64,000 bases of DNA, from contig CALUPB010000005.1 in assembly GCA_944322585.1 (NCBI GenBank), forward strand, positions 1 to 64,000. The letters are read 5' to 3'. Position 1 is the first letter of the stretch. Each line of letters opens with the position of its first letter. Below, piece after piece: positions 1 through 6,794 of this stretch. Position numbers and translations under genes: made by a program. Under the pieces are notes generated by a model. The model was not told the DNA's origin, made no database searches, and saw only the letters and a list, made by a program, of their open reading frames with translations. Source of the stretch: an uncultured Bacteroidales bacterium. Lineage in GTDB: Bacteria; Bacteroidota; Bacteroidia; Bacteroidales; UBA932.

Positions 1-21
1 GACCGAAATGGAGTTGGAAAC

Positions 22-336
22 ATGGAACAACAAACAGAAAAAGATATGACAGCACAACAAATTGTGGACAGGGAAATTCTGTATGAACAGAGTTATGTCC
101 TTAATGAACTGATTAGAGTGAACGACAGTCTTTGGGACAAGATTGAAAACTCAACCGAACTGGATGAGGTGTATGAATGGTGGTTGGTCACTCCCTACAT
201 GGCAGAACTACTAAAGGAAAACGGGGAGGTAATCTTCGCTGACTATGATTGCTATTGGTGGGGAAGAACTACTACTGGACAGGCTCTCTATATGGATTGG
301 GTGATACAGGAAATAGCCAGACAGACGGAGAGATAA
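22..336 (+). CDS. Mobile-element-type hypothetical protein (104 aa)
   Basis: Small acidic soluble protein with no signal peptide or membrane segment. The C-terminal half has a Trp-rich pattern (YEWWLVTPYMAELL, then WWGRTTTGQA near residues 72-85). This resembles a family of uncharacterised proteins commonly carried on plasmids and integrative elements, where the core is roughly V-x-D/P-W/Y-L-x-E-K-L-x-E-x-G-E followed by a WGRTTTGQ motif. Function is unknown. The start ATG follows a purine-rich GGAGTTGGAAAC stretch. It lies in AT-rich DNA with two other small helical proteins downstream, which fits an element cargo region. The family link is from memory of the motif and was not tested by a search. 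Confidence 0.65.
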   Translation: MEQQTEKDMTAQQIVDREILYEQSYVLNELIRVNDSLWDKIENSTELDEVYEWWLVTPYMAELLKENGEVIFADYDCYWWGRTTTGQALYMDWVIQEIARQTER

Positions 337-453
337 CAGCAACGGAACAACGGAAACAATGTATTCAAAGGAATATCCAACTTGATTTCTGAACTTTTTG
401 GAGATTGGGTTGGATATTTCGTTTATCTATAACCAATTAAAAATCAAAGGAAC

Positions 454-784
454 AATGAAAGAAACAACAGGCTACAACGGATTTACACCGTCAGACTATG
501 CGGAAGAATTGTACAGGGATGCAAAGGTCAATGCACAAAGGAAACAAAGGTTGCAAAGGAGACTTGACAATCTTGCAAAGGAACAGCAGCAGAACTTGAA
601 GCACCAGATGAAGCAAAGGATATTCAAGGCAGGTATCGAATACTATGAAGCAAGGGCAGAATACTGTCATTATCTGGCAGAGAGTGCATACGAAAGAGAG
701 TTCAAGATATGGACAGACATTATGCTGGACTTCATGGCTGAACTGGACAGGCAAACTGAAAATAAGACAGAATCGCCTATGTAG
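454..784 (+). CDS. Small helical hypothetical protein, paralog A
   Basis: 110 aa, basic, strongly helical and probably coiled-coil (KQRLQRRLDNLAKEQQQ). No signal peptide. An upstream in-frame ATG exists at 398, but 454 is preceded by AAAGGAACA at good spacing and starts at MKETTGYNG, so 454 is preferred. The C-terminal half (GIEYYEARAEYCHYLAE) matches the next gene (GIRYFDVRSEFYVYKVE) at the same distance from the coiled coil. The two are therefore tandem paralogs. Function unknown; probably mobile-element cargo. Confidence 0.6.
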
Positions 785-818
785 ATTCCAAATCAAGGAA
801 ATCAACGGAAAAATTAAA

Positions 819-1124
819 ATGAATAACCAATTAAATGTAAGCATTATGAGCAAGGAAATGAATTGGGACAATTTCGTTCCGACAAGAGAAATCAGAGAGT
901 ACGACATGAAATTACGGGAAAGTATCAGACAGAGAGAACAGGTGAAGCAAGATTTGGCTGAACTGGAGAAACGAGGTAAAGACCTGTTCTATGATGTTGA
1001 ACACGAAATGCTGGAAACAGGTATAAGGTACTTTGATGTCCGTTCTGAATTTTATGTTTATAAGGTGGAATATGAGTACATAAAGGCAGAGAGAGAATAT
1101 CTTGCAGGACAAGCCGATATTTAG
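819..1124 (+). CDS. Small helical hypothetical protein, paralog B
   Basis: 101 aa, charged and helical (REQVKQDLAELEKRGKDL). It is a diverged tandem copy of the gene ending at 784: both have a heptad-like charged helix, then G-I-x-Y-[FY]-[ED]-x-R-[SA]-E-[FY], then a helix rich in Tyr and Glu. The ATG at 819 (MNNQLNVSIMSKEMNW) is used; 846 (MSKEMNW) is an alternative. The stop is directly followed by the left arm of a 239-bp inverted-repeat-bounded block. Function unknown. Confidence 0.55.
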   Translation: MNNQLNVSIMSKEMNWDNFVPTREIREYDMKLRESIRQREQVKQDLAELEKRGKDLFYDVEHEMLETGIRYFDVRSEFYVYKVEYEYIKAEREYLAGQADI

Positions 1125-1125
1125 A

Positions 1126-1364
1126 TGCAATACCCCTCAATTTGAGTGCTGTTTGAAGAAAACTTTTATATCTTTGTGCTGTCTTTCGGAGCAATCTGGA
1201 GGACATACATACTGAAAGTGTTTTCGCACTGTCCTTGATAGGAAAATGTGGCAGTTTTCAAAACGTGAGGACAACGAACGGCACTCATTCTTGTTTAGAC
1301 TATGTGGGTAAGGGTTTATTATACCCTGCAATACCTCATATCTATTCGAGTGTGGGGTATTGCA
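1126..1364. repeat. 239-bp non-coding block bounded by 11-bp inverted repeats
   Basis: TGCAATACCCC at 1126-1136 is perfectly inverted at 1354-1364 (GGGGTATTGCA). Inside the right end a second copy of TGCAATACC (1327-1335) can pair with 1356-1364 to form a 9-bp hairpin. No convincing ORF lies inside. TATCTTTG near 1168-1175 looks like a Bacteroidota -7 element, so the block may supply a promoter to the gene at 1480. No target duplication is visible. It could be a MITE-like element or a structured leader. Confidence 0.4.
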
Positions 1365-1479
1365 TCGTTTATTCACGTTAAGGTTAGCCACAACCTCCTA
1401 TCAGATAAACGAAACAACCTCACACTTTCTTTTTGTTTATCAATATCTGTTGAGAGGTTGGACAGTGGAGGATAAACTG

Positions 1480-1980
1480 ATGGATATCCATACACTGAAT
1501 GACAAAGAAAAATTGTTCGGGTACAATGATATTGTGCTGTACTTTGAACTTCAAGTCAAAAATACGCCACAAGGATTTAACTATAATCGGTTACATAATT
1601 ATCTTGCAGCACATCAAATAACCATTAAGGAAGAAAAGGATATTATCAATTCTCCTTTTATGCAGGACTTTCAACAGAATCCTGTTTCGTTTTTCTGTTT
1701 CAAACCAGCATATCGAAATTCAGTACGATATTCTACTCTTGCTGCACTGCTATATCATTTGCGAAACTCATTTGCACACGCACTTGTAGAGATAACAATT
1801 ATAGGTAGGCAGCAATATTATTGTTTTAAGGACATAAGCCCGAGTTCAAATAAAAAACAAGGAGCCAATCCACAGATAACAATGATAGGACAAATTCCTA
1901 AATCTCTATTTGTCAACTTTATTGATGAAATAAAAGCAAATCGAAAGAACAAAAATCAAACAAATCAAATCAATAAATAA
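1480..1980 (+). CDS. Hypothetical protein with HEPN-like RNxxxH motif
   Basis: 166 aa, soluble, no signal peptide. ATG 1480 is chosen over 1360 because GGAGG lies 8 nt upstream and because 1360 falls inside the inverted-repeat block. Residues 90-101 read LLYHLRNSFAHA, which gives an R-x4-H arrangement (Arg95, His100) on a predicted helix, as in HEPN-fold RNases and their inactive relatives. The rest has no recognised domain. The C-terminus is Asn/Lys-rich low complexity. The stop abuts the next start (ATG 1982). HEPN membership is inferred from one short motif only. Confidence 0.5.
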   Translation: MDIHTLNDKEKLFGYNDIVLYFELQVKNTPQGFNYNRLHNYLAAHQITIKEEKDIINSPFMQDFQQNPVSFFCFKPAYRNSVRYSTLAALLYHLRNSFAHALVEITIIGRQQYYCFKDISPSSNKKQGANPQITMIGQIPKSLFVNFIDEIKANRKNKNQTNQINK

Positions 1981-1981
1981 T

Positions 1982-3637
1982 ATGAAAAAGACATTATCAA
2001 TGCTGGCACTTATGTCGGCAGTTCTGGTTTCTTGTACGAAATCGGAAATCAATGATGACAATGGCAATCCGCCAGATGAGCCTGTGTATGAAATCTCAAT
2101 CTCGCCCAAAGACTTGACTTTTGGAGCAGAGGGTGGAGACCAGACTGTTACGGTCACAAGTTCCGAGGATTGGTATCTTAACGGCGAAAGTGACTGGTGT
2201 GAAGTTTCCGCATCATACGGAAGCAACGGAGATAAAGTGACATTTTCTGCCGACCCTTATGAGAATACAAATGAAGAAAGGACAGCGACATTTACATTCT
2301 ACTGTGGGGATAAGGATGTAGAACTGGTTGTCACACAAGAAGCAAAGGTGTATTCTATTTCTGTAGAGCCGAAAGAACTGACATTTGAAGTAGAGGGCGG
2401 AGAAAAAGAAATTACAATAACAAGTTCTGACAATTGGAATTTAAGTTATGTTCCAGAATGGATAACCCTATCAGAAGATGGGGGAGAAAACGGTGCCATT
2501 ATTACTGTAACTGTTGAGTATAATGATGAAACAGATACTCGCTCTGGAGATATACTATTCATTTGTGGAGATAAAGATACGAAAGTAAGTGTCACGCAGC
2601 AGGCGGATGATAGTCCTATTATCCAATTCAAAGACCCGTATTTTCTTGATGCTTTGTTAGAAACTTATAGTGTTTGGTGGGATACTGTAAAATATGATGT
2701 TAATGTAGACAAGAACAATGACGGACAGATTTCTGAAAGTGAAGCGGCAAGTGTGGAAGTATTGGATTTAGATAAAGCACAAGACCAAAGTGGGAATGAT
2801 ATACGAAATATTGATGAATTAAGATATTTTACTGGATTAAGGTATCTTCATTTCGGTAATTGTCCTATTACAGAATTGGACTTAAACGCAAACACAAAAC
2901 TTGAAGAATTAGCATTATCGGACGGTAAAATTAAATCTCTTAATATAGAAGAATGCGTGGCCTTGATAAATTTAGATTGTTCCGCCAATCAACTGAATTC
3001 ATTAGAAGTAAATAGTACAGAGTTGACAAATTTACGGTGCGATAGTAATAGTCTTTCCGCACTTGATATCAACAACTGCACTGCATTGACATATTTGAGT
3101 TGCAATCATAATAGCCTTACTTCACTTGATTTAAACAGTAATACTGCATTGGAAGGATTGAGTTGTTATTATAATCATCTTTCCTCACTTGCTATCAACA
3201 ACTGTACGGCATTGACAAGTTTGAATTGCCAATATAATCAACTTACAACGCTTGATGTAAGCAATAATACTGCTTTGGAAGCGATATATTGCAATGATAA
3301 TAAACTTGTCCGTCTTGATGTAAATAACTGTACGGAATTGAGTACACTATATTGCGAAGATAATCAACTTACTTCACTGAACTTAAGCAATAATACGGAG
3401 TTATGGTCTTTATATTGTTACTCCAATGCCATTACATCTCTTGATTTGAGTAAATGTCGGAAATTGAATAGTTTATCTTGTGTGCATTTTTGGGGTTCTG
3501 GCGATAATCTAAATGTAGAATACGATACAAAATGTCCATTAGAATCATTGAAAATATACAAGTATCATACTATACAGGAATTGTCTATGGAAGCGACGAG
3601 GAGAGCCTATGGAAGTGTAATAGAATATGTTGAGTAA
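1982..3637 (+). CDS. Surface lipoprotein: two BACON domains, EF-hand-like loop, leucine-rich repeats
   Basis: 551 aa. The signal peptide ends in a lipobox (VLVSC, Cys18). Two tandem BACON-type Ig-like domains follow at about residues 37-122 and 123-208; each starts S-x-x-P-K-[DE]-L-T-F and ends V-x-V-T-Q-[EQ]-A. Residues around 240-255 contain a calcium-binding-like loop (DKNNDGQISESEA). From about 265 to the end there are roughly ten leucine-rich repeats of about 21 residues with the pattern L-x-x-L-x-C-x-x-N-x-L-x-x-L-[DN]-[LIV]. The architecture fits a protein displayed on the outer membrane, probably for binding protein or glycan. The underlying DNA repeats (about 3040-3460) come from the LRR coding and are not a separate element. 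Confidence 0.85.
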   Translation: MKKTLSMLALMSAVLVSCTKSEINDDNGNPPDEPVYEISISPKDLTFGAEGGDQTVTVTSSEDWYLNGESDWCEVSASYGSNGDKVTFSADPYENTNEERTATFTFYCGDKDVELVVTQEAKVYSISVEPKELTFEVEGGEKEITITSSDNWNLSYVPEWITLSEDGGENGAIITVTVEYNDETDTRSGDILFICGDKDTKVSVTQQADDSPIIQFKDPYFLDALLETYSVWWDTVKYDVNVDKNNDGQISESEAASVEVLDLDKAQDQSGNDIRNIDELRYFTGLRYLHFGNCPITELDLNANTKLEELALSDGKIKSLNIEECVALINLDCSANQLNSLEVNSTELTNLRCDSNSLSALDINNCTALTYLSCNHNSLTSLDLNSNTALEGLSCYYNHLSSLAINNCTALTSLNCQYNQLTTLDVSNNTALEAIYCNDNKLVRLDVNNCTELSTLYCEDNQLTSLNLSNNTELWSLYCYSNAITSLDLSKCRKLNSLSCVHFWGSGDNLNVEYDTKCPLESLKIYKYHTIQELSMEATRRAYGSVIEYVE

Positions 3638-3661
3638 TTAAACCAAATAAATTTCAAAATT

Positions 3662-3982
3662 ATGAGTGCATATTTTATCAAAAGTATCAAGCAAGGTTAT
3701 TCCGCAAATATCAAGGATGTTATTCTTGTAATTGACGGTAAGACAAGAGAAGAAGAGTTCTCACTAATAGATTATGGATATAGTGTGGATGACAACGCAT
3801 TTCTCATACTTGCTGCCGACAAAGAATCTAACACAGGAATTTTTACATTATCGCCTGTGCCGCTTGTACTTCTTAAAGAGGGAGCAAAATTAGAGTGGGA
3901 CGAGCCGAGAATATTCAAATTATTCTTTCCAAAACTTGCTGATATTAAAGATTTTGGGAGAATCTACGATGAAACTGAATGA
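3662..3982 (+). CDS. Hypothetical protein (106 aa)
   Basis: Soluble, mixed alpha/beta composition, no signal peptide or membrane segment. It starts 24 nt after the LRR lipoprotein stop, so is probably co-transcribed. No domain recognised. A partner role for the lipoprotein is possible from position only. A hairpin just downstream (3996-4021) would end the unit. Confidence 0.55.
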   Translation: MSAYFIKSIKQGYSANIKDVILVIDGKTREEEFSLIDYGYSVDDNAFLILAADKESNTGIFTLSPVPLVLLKEGAKLEWDEPRIFKLFFPKLADIKDFGRIYDETE

Positions 3983-3995
3983 TTAAAGTCAAACC

Positions 3996-4025
3996 GTCCC
4001 TCTGCTGCAATGTGGAGGGACTTTG
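3996..4025 (+). terminator. Stem-loop downstream of the LRR lipoprotein unit
   Basis: GTCCCTC (3996-4002) pairs with GAGGGAC (4015-4021). The stem can extend inward through TGC/GTG wobble pairs. It is followed by TTTGG, so the T-run is short. It resembles the hairpin at 6553-6576 in shape and loop. Confidence 0.45.
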
Positions 4026-4447
4026 GCATATGCACTCTTTACATCCCCTCCAAACAAGGGGATTTCCTATTTCATTATATATCATTCTGTTATCTATGCT
4101 GTAATTTCGTGAGGGGTATATAAAATGAAAAATCGGAAAAATATGGCGTAGGCTGGAGAATAACGAGATTAAGACAATTCAATTTATTGATTTACAAAGA
4201 ATATATGATTATGAAAACAAAACATTATTTCAACAGGCTGGATTATGGCTAAATGCTGTAATGAGCAGTCGAATCTATTGTGCAGAAACATTTTATTGCA
4301 CAGAATCAGTCAAGAATTACTAACCGCAAACGATGTTTGTACCTTTACCCCGATATTTACCCCAGTCCTTTTTCTTGTGTATGTCATATAAGTAAATATT
4401 GGTCGTTGAATAAATCAAAATCCTCTAATTCGCTGATAATCAGCCCT
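4022..4447. other. AT-rich non-coding stretch upstream of the tRNA-Gly locus
   Basis: No ORF with a plausible start or product was found on either strand. The reading frame at 4280-4579 runs through the tRNA and is not credible. TTTACCCC occurs twice close together at about 4344-4364. This may be a remnant of an integration end, but no integrase fragment could be read. Confidence 0.35.
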
Positions 4448-4557
4448 GCGGAAATAGCTCAGTTGCGTAGCCTTGAAAGACGAAGTCTTTTAAGGTCTTG
4501 GAGTAGCAATCCTTGCCAAGGTTGGGGTCGCGAGTTCGAGTCTCGTTTTCCGCTCCA
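4448..4557 (+). tRNA. tRNA-Gly(GCC)-like locus with hairpin insertion in the D-loop (possible pseudogene)
   Basis: The acceptor stem GCGGAAA (4448-4454) pairs perfectly with TTTCCGC (4547-4553), followed by discriminator T and encoded CCA (4555-4557). The T-arm (4530-4546) is intact. The anticodon loop TTGCCAA has GCC at 4515-4517. The locus is about 110 nt instead of about 76. The D-stem GCTC (4457-4460) can pair with GAGT (4501-4504), leaving a 40-nt D-loop. That loop contains an 11-bp hairpin: CCTTGAAAGAC (4471-4481), loop GAA, GTCTTTTAAGG (4485-4495). The anticodon stem carries one extra base (T4510). It may be a dead copy, an attachment-site scar, or a tRNA needing removal of the insert. 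Confidence 0.7.
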
Positions 4558-4560
4558 TAA

Positions 4561-4590
4561 AGAGATTACCTTCGGGTAGTCTCTTTTTTT
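4561..4590 (+). terminator. Rho-independent terminator after tRNA-Gly
   Basis: A 10-bp stem AGAGATTACC / GGTAGTCTCT with a UUCG tetraloop and a T-run directly follows. It begins 4 nt after the encoded CCA, which suggests the tRNA locus is or was a transcribed unit. Confidence 0.85.
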
Positions 4591-4650
4591 GTTCGACAAT
4601 TTCGAAAATACCCGGATAGATGAGGCAATGAAGAATCTTCTGTAAACAAG

Positions 4651-4680
4651 AAAGGGCAGGCGATAAAACCTGTCCTTTTT
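4651..4680. terminator. Bidirectional-looking hairpin ending the minus-strand small-protein pair
   Basis: AAAGGGCAGG (4651-4660) pairs with CCTGTCCTTT (4669-4678) with one G-T wobble and an A-rich 8-nt loop. It has a T-run on the plus side. It lies between the convergent tRNA-Gly locus and the minus-strand pair. Confidence 0.55.
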
Positions 4681-4701
4681 CGTAAGATGTAACACAGTGA
4701 A

Positions 4702-4809
4702 TTACTGTACATTGTGTGCTTTTTTCTCTTTCTTGTCCTGCACGGCAAAATAAATTGAGCCGACTATGGCAATGAGCAGGATAAAACCGCAAACGATTAT
4801 TGTATTCAT
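4702..4809 (-). CDS. 35-aa single-pass membrane protein
   Basis: MNTIIVCGFILLIAIVGSIY is one hydrophobic segment, followed by a basic tail (QDKKEKK). Its ATG overlaps the stop of the upstream frame (ATGA, 4806-4809), so it is translationally coupled to it. Tiny membrane proteins of this kind recur on Bacteroidales mobile elements; the exact family is not certain. No other start is available in this frame. Confidence 0.6.
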   Translation of the reverse strand: MNTIIVCGFILLIAIVGSIYFAVQDKKEKKAHNVQ

Positions 4810-4988
4810 TTCTCATTTGTTTTATCTCTTGTGAGCCATAAGCCCAGCAAAAGGGTTGCCACCACTGTTATCGCTACAATGACATAAGTCTATATATTCT
4901 GCATATCGCTGAATATGGATGTCAGCAAAATGGCTGTTGCCATATATTTGGCTATATCTAACAGCCAGTCTCCAAACTTTTTCCTCAT
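4806..4988 (-). pseudogene. Two-pass small membrane protein (DUF6722-like) with in-frame TAG
   Basis: The frame reads MRKKFGDWLLDIAKYMATAI, stops at TAG (4890-4892) after 32 residues, then continues TYVIVAITVVATLLLGLWLT and ends at TGA 4806-4808. The two halves fit the usual layout of DUF6722-type proteins (amphipathic N-terminus, two membrane helices, charged tail). The TAG could be a Trp TGG changed by one base. Upstream, TACCTTTG (5003-4996, minus) puts the predicted transcript start at about the ATG, giving a leaderless mRNA. Either a recent nonsense mutation or readthrough. The family call is from memory. Confidence 0.55.
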
Positions 4989-5049
4989 AGCAAGACAAAG
5001 GTAACCAAAATTACCGGAAAACAAAATAACCACTTAAAATCAAATCAAT

Positions 5050-5274
5050 ATGAGCAACGCAACATTTATCCCCTATCAAAGGCTCGAACTTCAGAGCATG
5101 AGTACAGAGCAACTTCTCAACATTATCCGGATAGCAGCAAACAACTATCCCGACACCTCCCTAATCCTTACTCCGAGAATAGACCAGAGCGGACAAGCCT
5201 ACTACTGGACTGGCTACAATCCCACCTGTACCGGCATTTGGAATACTGTCAAAAAGAAAAGGGACTATCTGTAG
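5050..5274 (+). CDS. Hypothetical protein (74 aa)
   Basis: Small soluble protein starting MSNATFIPYQRLELQSM with a helix (TEQLLNIIRIAANNYPD) and a Trp/Tyr-rich C-terminal half (YYWTGYNPTCTGIW). No recognised domain. Upstream AT-rich sequence (AAAATCAAATCAAT) is typical for a Bacteroidales leader. It is probably mobile-element cargo. Function unknown. Confidence 0.5.
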   Translation: MSNATFIPYQRLELQSMSTEQLLNIIRIAANNYPDTSLILTPRIDQSGQAYYWTGYNPTCTGIWNTVKKKRDYL

Positions 5275-5680
5275 AAGTCAAAAATAACGGCGCTATAAAA
5301 TCGAAAAAATTCATTTTATATACACCTAACAAGAATACCGCGACAATAATCCAATGAGTATCAATAATATATAATCAATAGATTGATTATAAAATACTTA
5401 CAGAAACTGACAAGAGGAATGCTGATTCGTACAAAGGATTGGCATTCCTTTTCATATCTAATGGGATGAGAGTGATTCGGGGATAAAGAACAGGTTGGAG
5501 ATATGCGTATTATCCAAATCTATCCTATTATATATAAGCAGGTTAATCCAAAAATTTACTTTGGAAAACTCATACTTTTTGCCTAACTTCATATAACGAT
5601 TCCAGACCATTAGATATATCCCGATTCAGTTAAAGAGATACAGTCACAGAAGATTCCAATAACAAAAAACAAGAAACGAA
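5275..5680. other. AT-rich intergenic stretch with hairpins
   Basis: No gene supported. A near-perfect palindrome ATAATCAAT-AG-ATTGATTAT lies near 5378-5396. A terminator-like hairpin AGGAATGC (5415-5422) / GCATTCCT (5442-5449) with TTTT follows. Nothing else stands out. Confidence 0.4.
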
Positions 5681-5848
5681 ATGAGAGAAATACCATTGAT
5701 ATGTACGACAACGATAGAAATACCTCTCATTCTCGAAATCCAGAGGACACGCAAGGTTTATATCTACGAGCCGAGGGAAGATAGAGACATTGAGATTCTT
5801 TATCTGCCTTACTTCGAGAAGCGAGACAGAAATAAGAACAAAAATTAG
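5681..5848 (+). CDS. Small hypothetical protein (55 aa)
   Basis: Starts MREIPLICTTTIEIPLILEI and ends with a charged tail (YFEKRDRNKNKN). The composition alternates hydrophobic beta-type and charged segments. No signal peptide. A purine-rich AAGAAACGAA precedes the ATG. Function unknown; the frame has ordinary codon use for the region, but it is short enough to be spurious. Confidence 0.4.
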   Translation: MREIPLICTTTIEIPLILEIQRTRKVYIYEPREDRDIEILYLPYFEKRDRNKNKN

Positions 5849-5950
5849 GTCAGACTGCCTATATATTAGGTGTGGGGATTCCAAATCCGGAGAAATGTGT
5901 TATATTTGACTTCGTCACATATACTGTTGCGCCTCGGTACAGCAAATAAA

Positions 5951-5989
5951 TTTGCTATACTCTCGGCTTCGGCGTATATTTGCTGAAAG
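5951..5989 (+). promoter_or_regulatory. Promoter of the MntA/HEPN pair
   Basis: TTTG (5951-5954), 20-nt gap, TATATTTG (5975-5982), then 7 nt to the ATG at 5990. The predicted transcript is leaderless. Copies of AGCAAAT / ATTTGCT flank and overlap both boxes (about 5941-5983), which could serve as an autoregulatory operator. Confidence 0.65.
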
Positions 5990-6289
5990 ATGAAACTGAT
6001 AGACAATCATATCAAGAACATAGTTTCCTTGTGCAAACGGTACAAGGTAAACAGATTGTTCGTATTCGGGTCTGTACTGACAGACAGATTCAATGACGAA
6101 AGCGACATTGATTTGGTCGTTGATTTCAAGAAAGACGAGGTGGAGGACTATTTCGACAATTACTTCGATTTCAAGTATTCTTTACAGGACCTGTTCGGGA
6201 GAAAGGTCGATTTGGTCGAGGAACAGTCCATAAAAAATCCTTATTTCCGGAAAAGAGTTGATTCTACAAAGCAGTTGATATATGGATGA
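5990..6289 (+). CDS. mntA: MntA-type minimal nucleotidyltransferase antitoxin
   Basis: 99 aa. The nucleotidyltransferase signature is clear: FGSVLTDRFNDESDIDLVV, i.e. G-S followed by D-x-D (SDIDLVV), and a later Asp in KVDLVEE (about residue 78) as the third catalytic acid. Members of this family antagonise HEPN RNase toxins, in characterised cases by AMPylating a Tyr near the toxin active site. The gene overlaps the next by 8 nt, the usual MNT-HEPN arrangement. The catalytic residues look intact although its partner is broken. Confidence 0.85.
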   Translation: MKLIDNHIKNIVSLCKRYKVNRLFVFGSVLTDRFNDESDIDLVVDFKKDEVEDYFDNYFDFKYSLQDLFGRKVDLVEEQSIKNPYFRKRVDSTKQLIYG

Positions 6290-6535
6290 AAATATAAACA
6301 AGCACTTGCACGACATACTGGATGCAATTGATGAGATAGAATCATTCTTCGGAGACAAACCAAAGTATTTCAACGAGTTCTGCAATGACCTGTGCTTGAG
6401 ACGGGCAGTGGAGCGGATGCAAGGAACTATATCATACATGGTTATGACAGTCTTTCAGCCGACATACTCTGGAGTATAGTTATCAACCACCTTCCGAAAC
6501 TGAAAGAAGAAGCACAGGCTCTACTGGAACAATAG
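6282..6535 (+). pseudogene. hepT: HEPN toxin, inactivated by internal deletion and frameshift
   Basis: The N-terminal part is a normal HEPN start (MDENINKHLHDILDAIDEI to RRAVER). The continuous frame then runs into unrelated residues and stops at 6479. In a shifted frame immediately after, the sequence reads ARNYIIHGYDSLSADILWSI and ends EEAQALLEQ at the TAG 6533-6535. This is the normal HEPN C-terminus with its R-x4-H catalytic motif (RNYIIH). Roughly 25-30 codons that usually lie between the two parts are missing, and the junction near 6416-6424 changes frame. The toxin should be inactive while the antitoxin remains intact. Confidence 0.8.
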
Positions 6536-6552
6536 ACATACTTAACGGTACA

Positions 6553-6580
6553 CCCTCTTGCAGTAATGTAGGAGGGTTTG
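6553..6580 (+). terminator. Terminator of the MntA/HEPN unit
   Basis: 10-bp stem CCCTCTTGCA (6553-6562) / TGTAGGAGGG (6567-6576), with GTAA (GNRA) tetraloop and TTTG after. It coincides with the end of the AT-rich accessory region. Confidence 0.6.
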
Positions 6581-6625
6581 TTGTATGATAACCCTGATAA
6601 GCATTTTAAAATTCATGTCAGATTG

Positions 6626-6655
6626 TTGCACGTATTGAAAAAAGTCATATATTTG
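6626..6655 (+). promoter_or_regulatory. Promoter upstream of the thioredoxin-MarR unit
   Basis: TTG (6626-6628), 19-nt gap, TATATTTG (6648-6655), the Bacteroidota -33/-7 pattern. The leader to the ATG at 6795 would be about 130 nt. Confidence 0.55.
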
Positions 6656-6794
6656 CAATATGTTTTCCATTGGAAAATATTTCTAAAGGAAAAATGACGG
6701 CGGGGTAGCTGCGACGACGGTGTATGAAAGATGAGGCGTCAGGTTGACAGGAGGAAGCTTTTTATTGATTTGTGAAACTTGAATTATTGATGAT

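Noticed and set aside
3040-3460. Tandem DNA repeat element
   Set aside because: The periodicity (about 63 nt) matches the 21-residue leucine-rich repeats of the lipoprotein coding sequence.
4280-4579. 99-aa plus-strand ORF
   Set aside because: It reads straight through the tRNA-Gly locus and into the terminator, and has no plausible start region.
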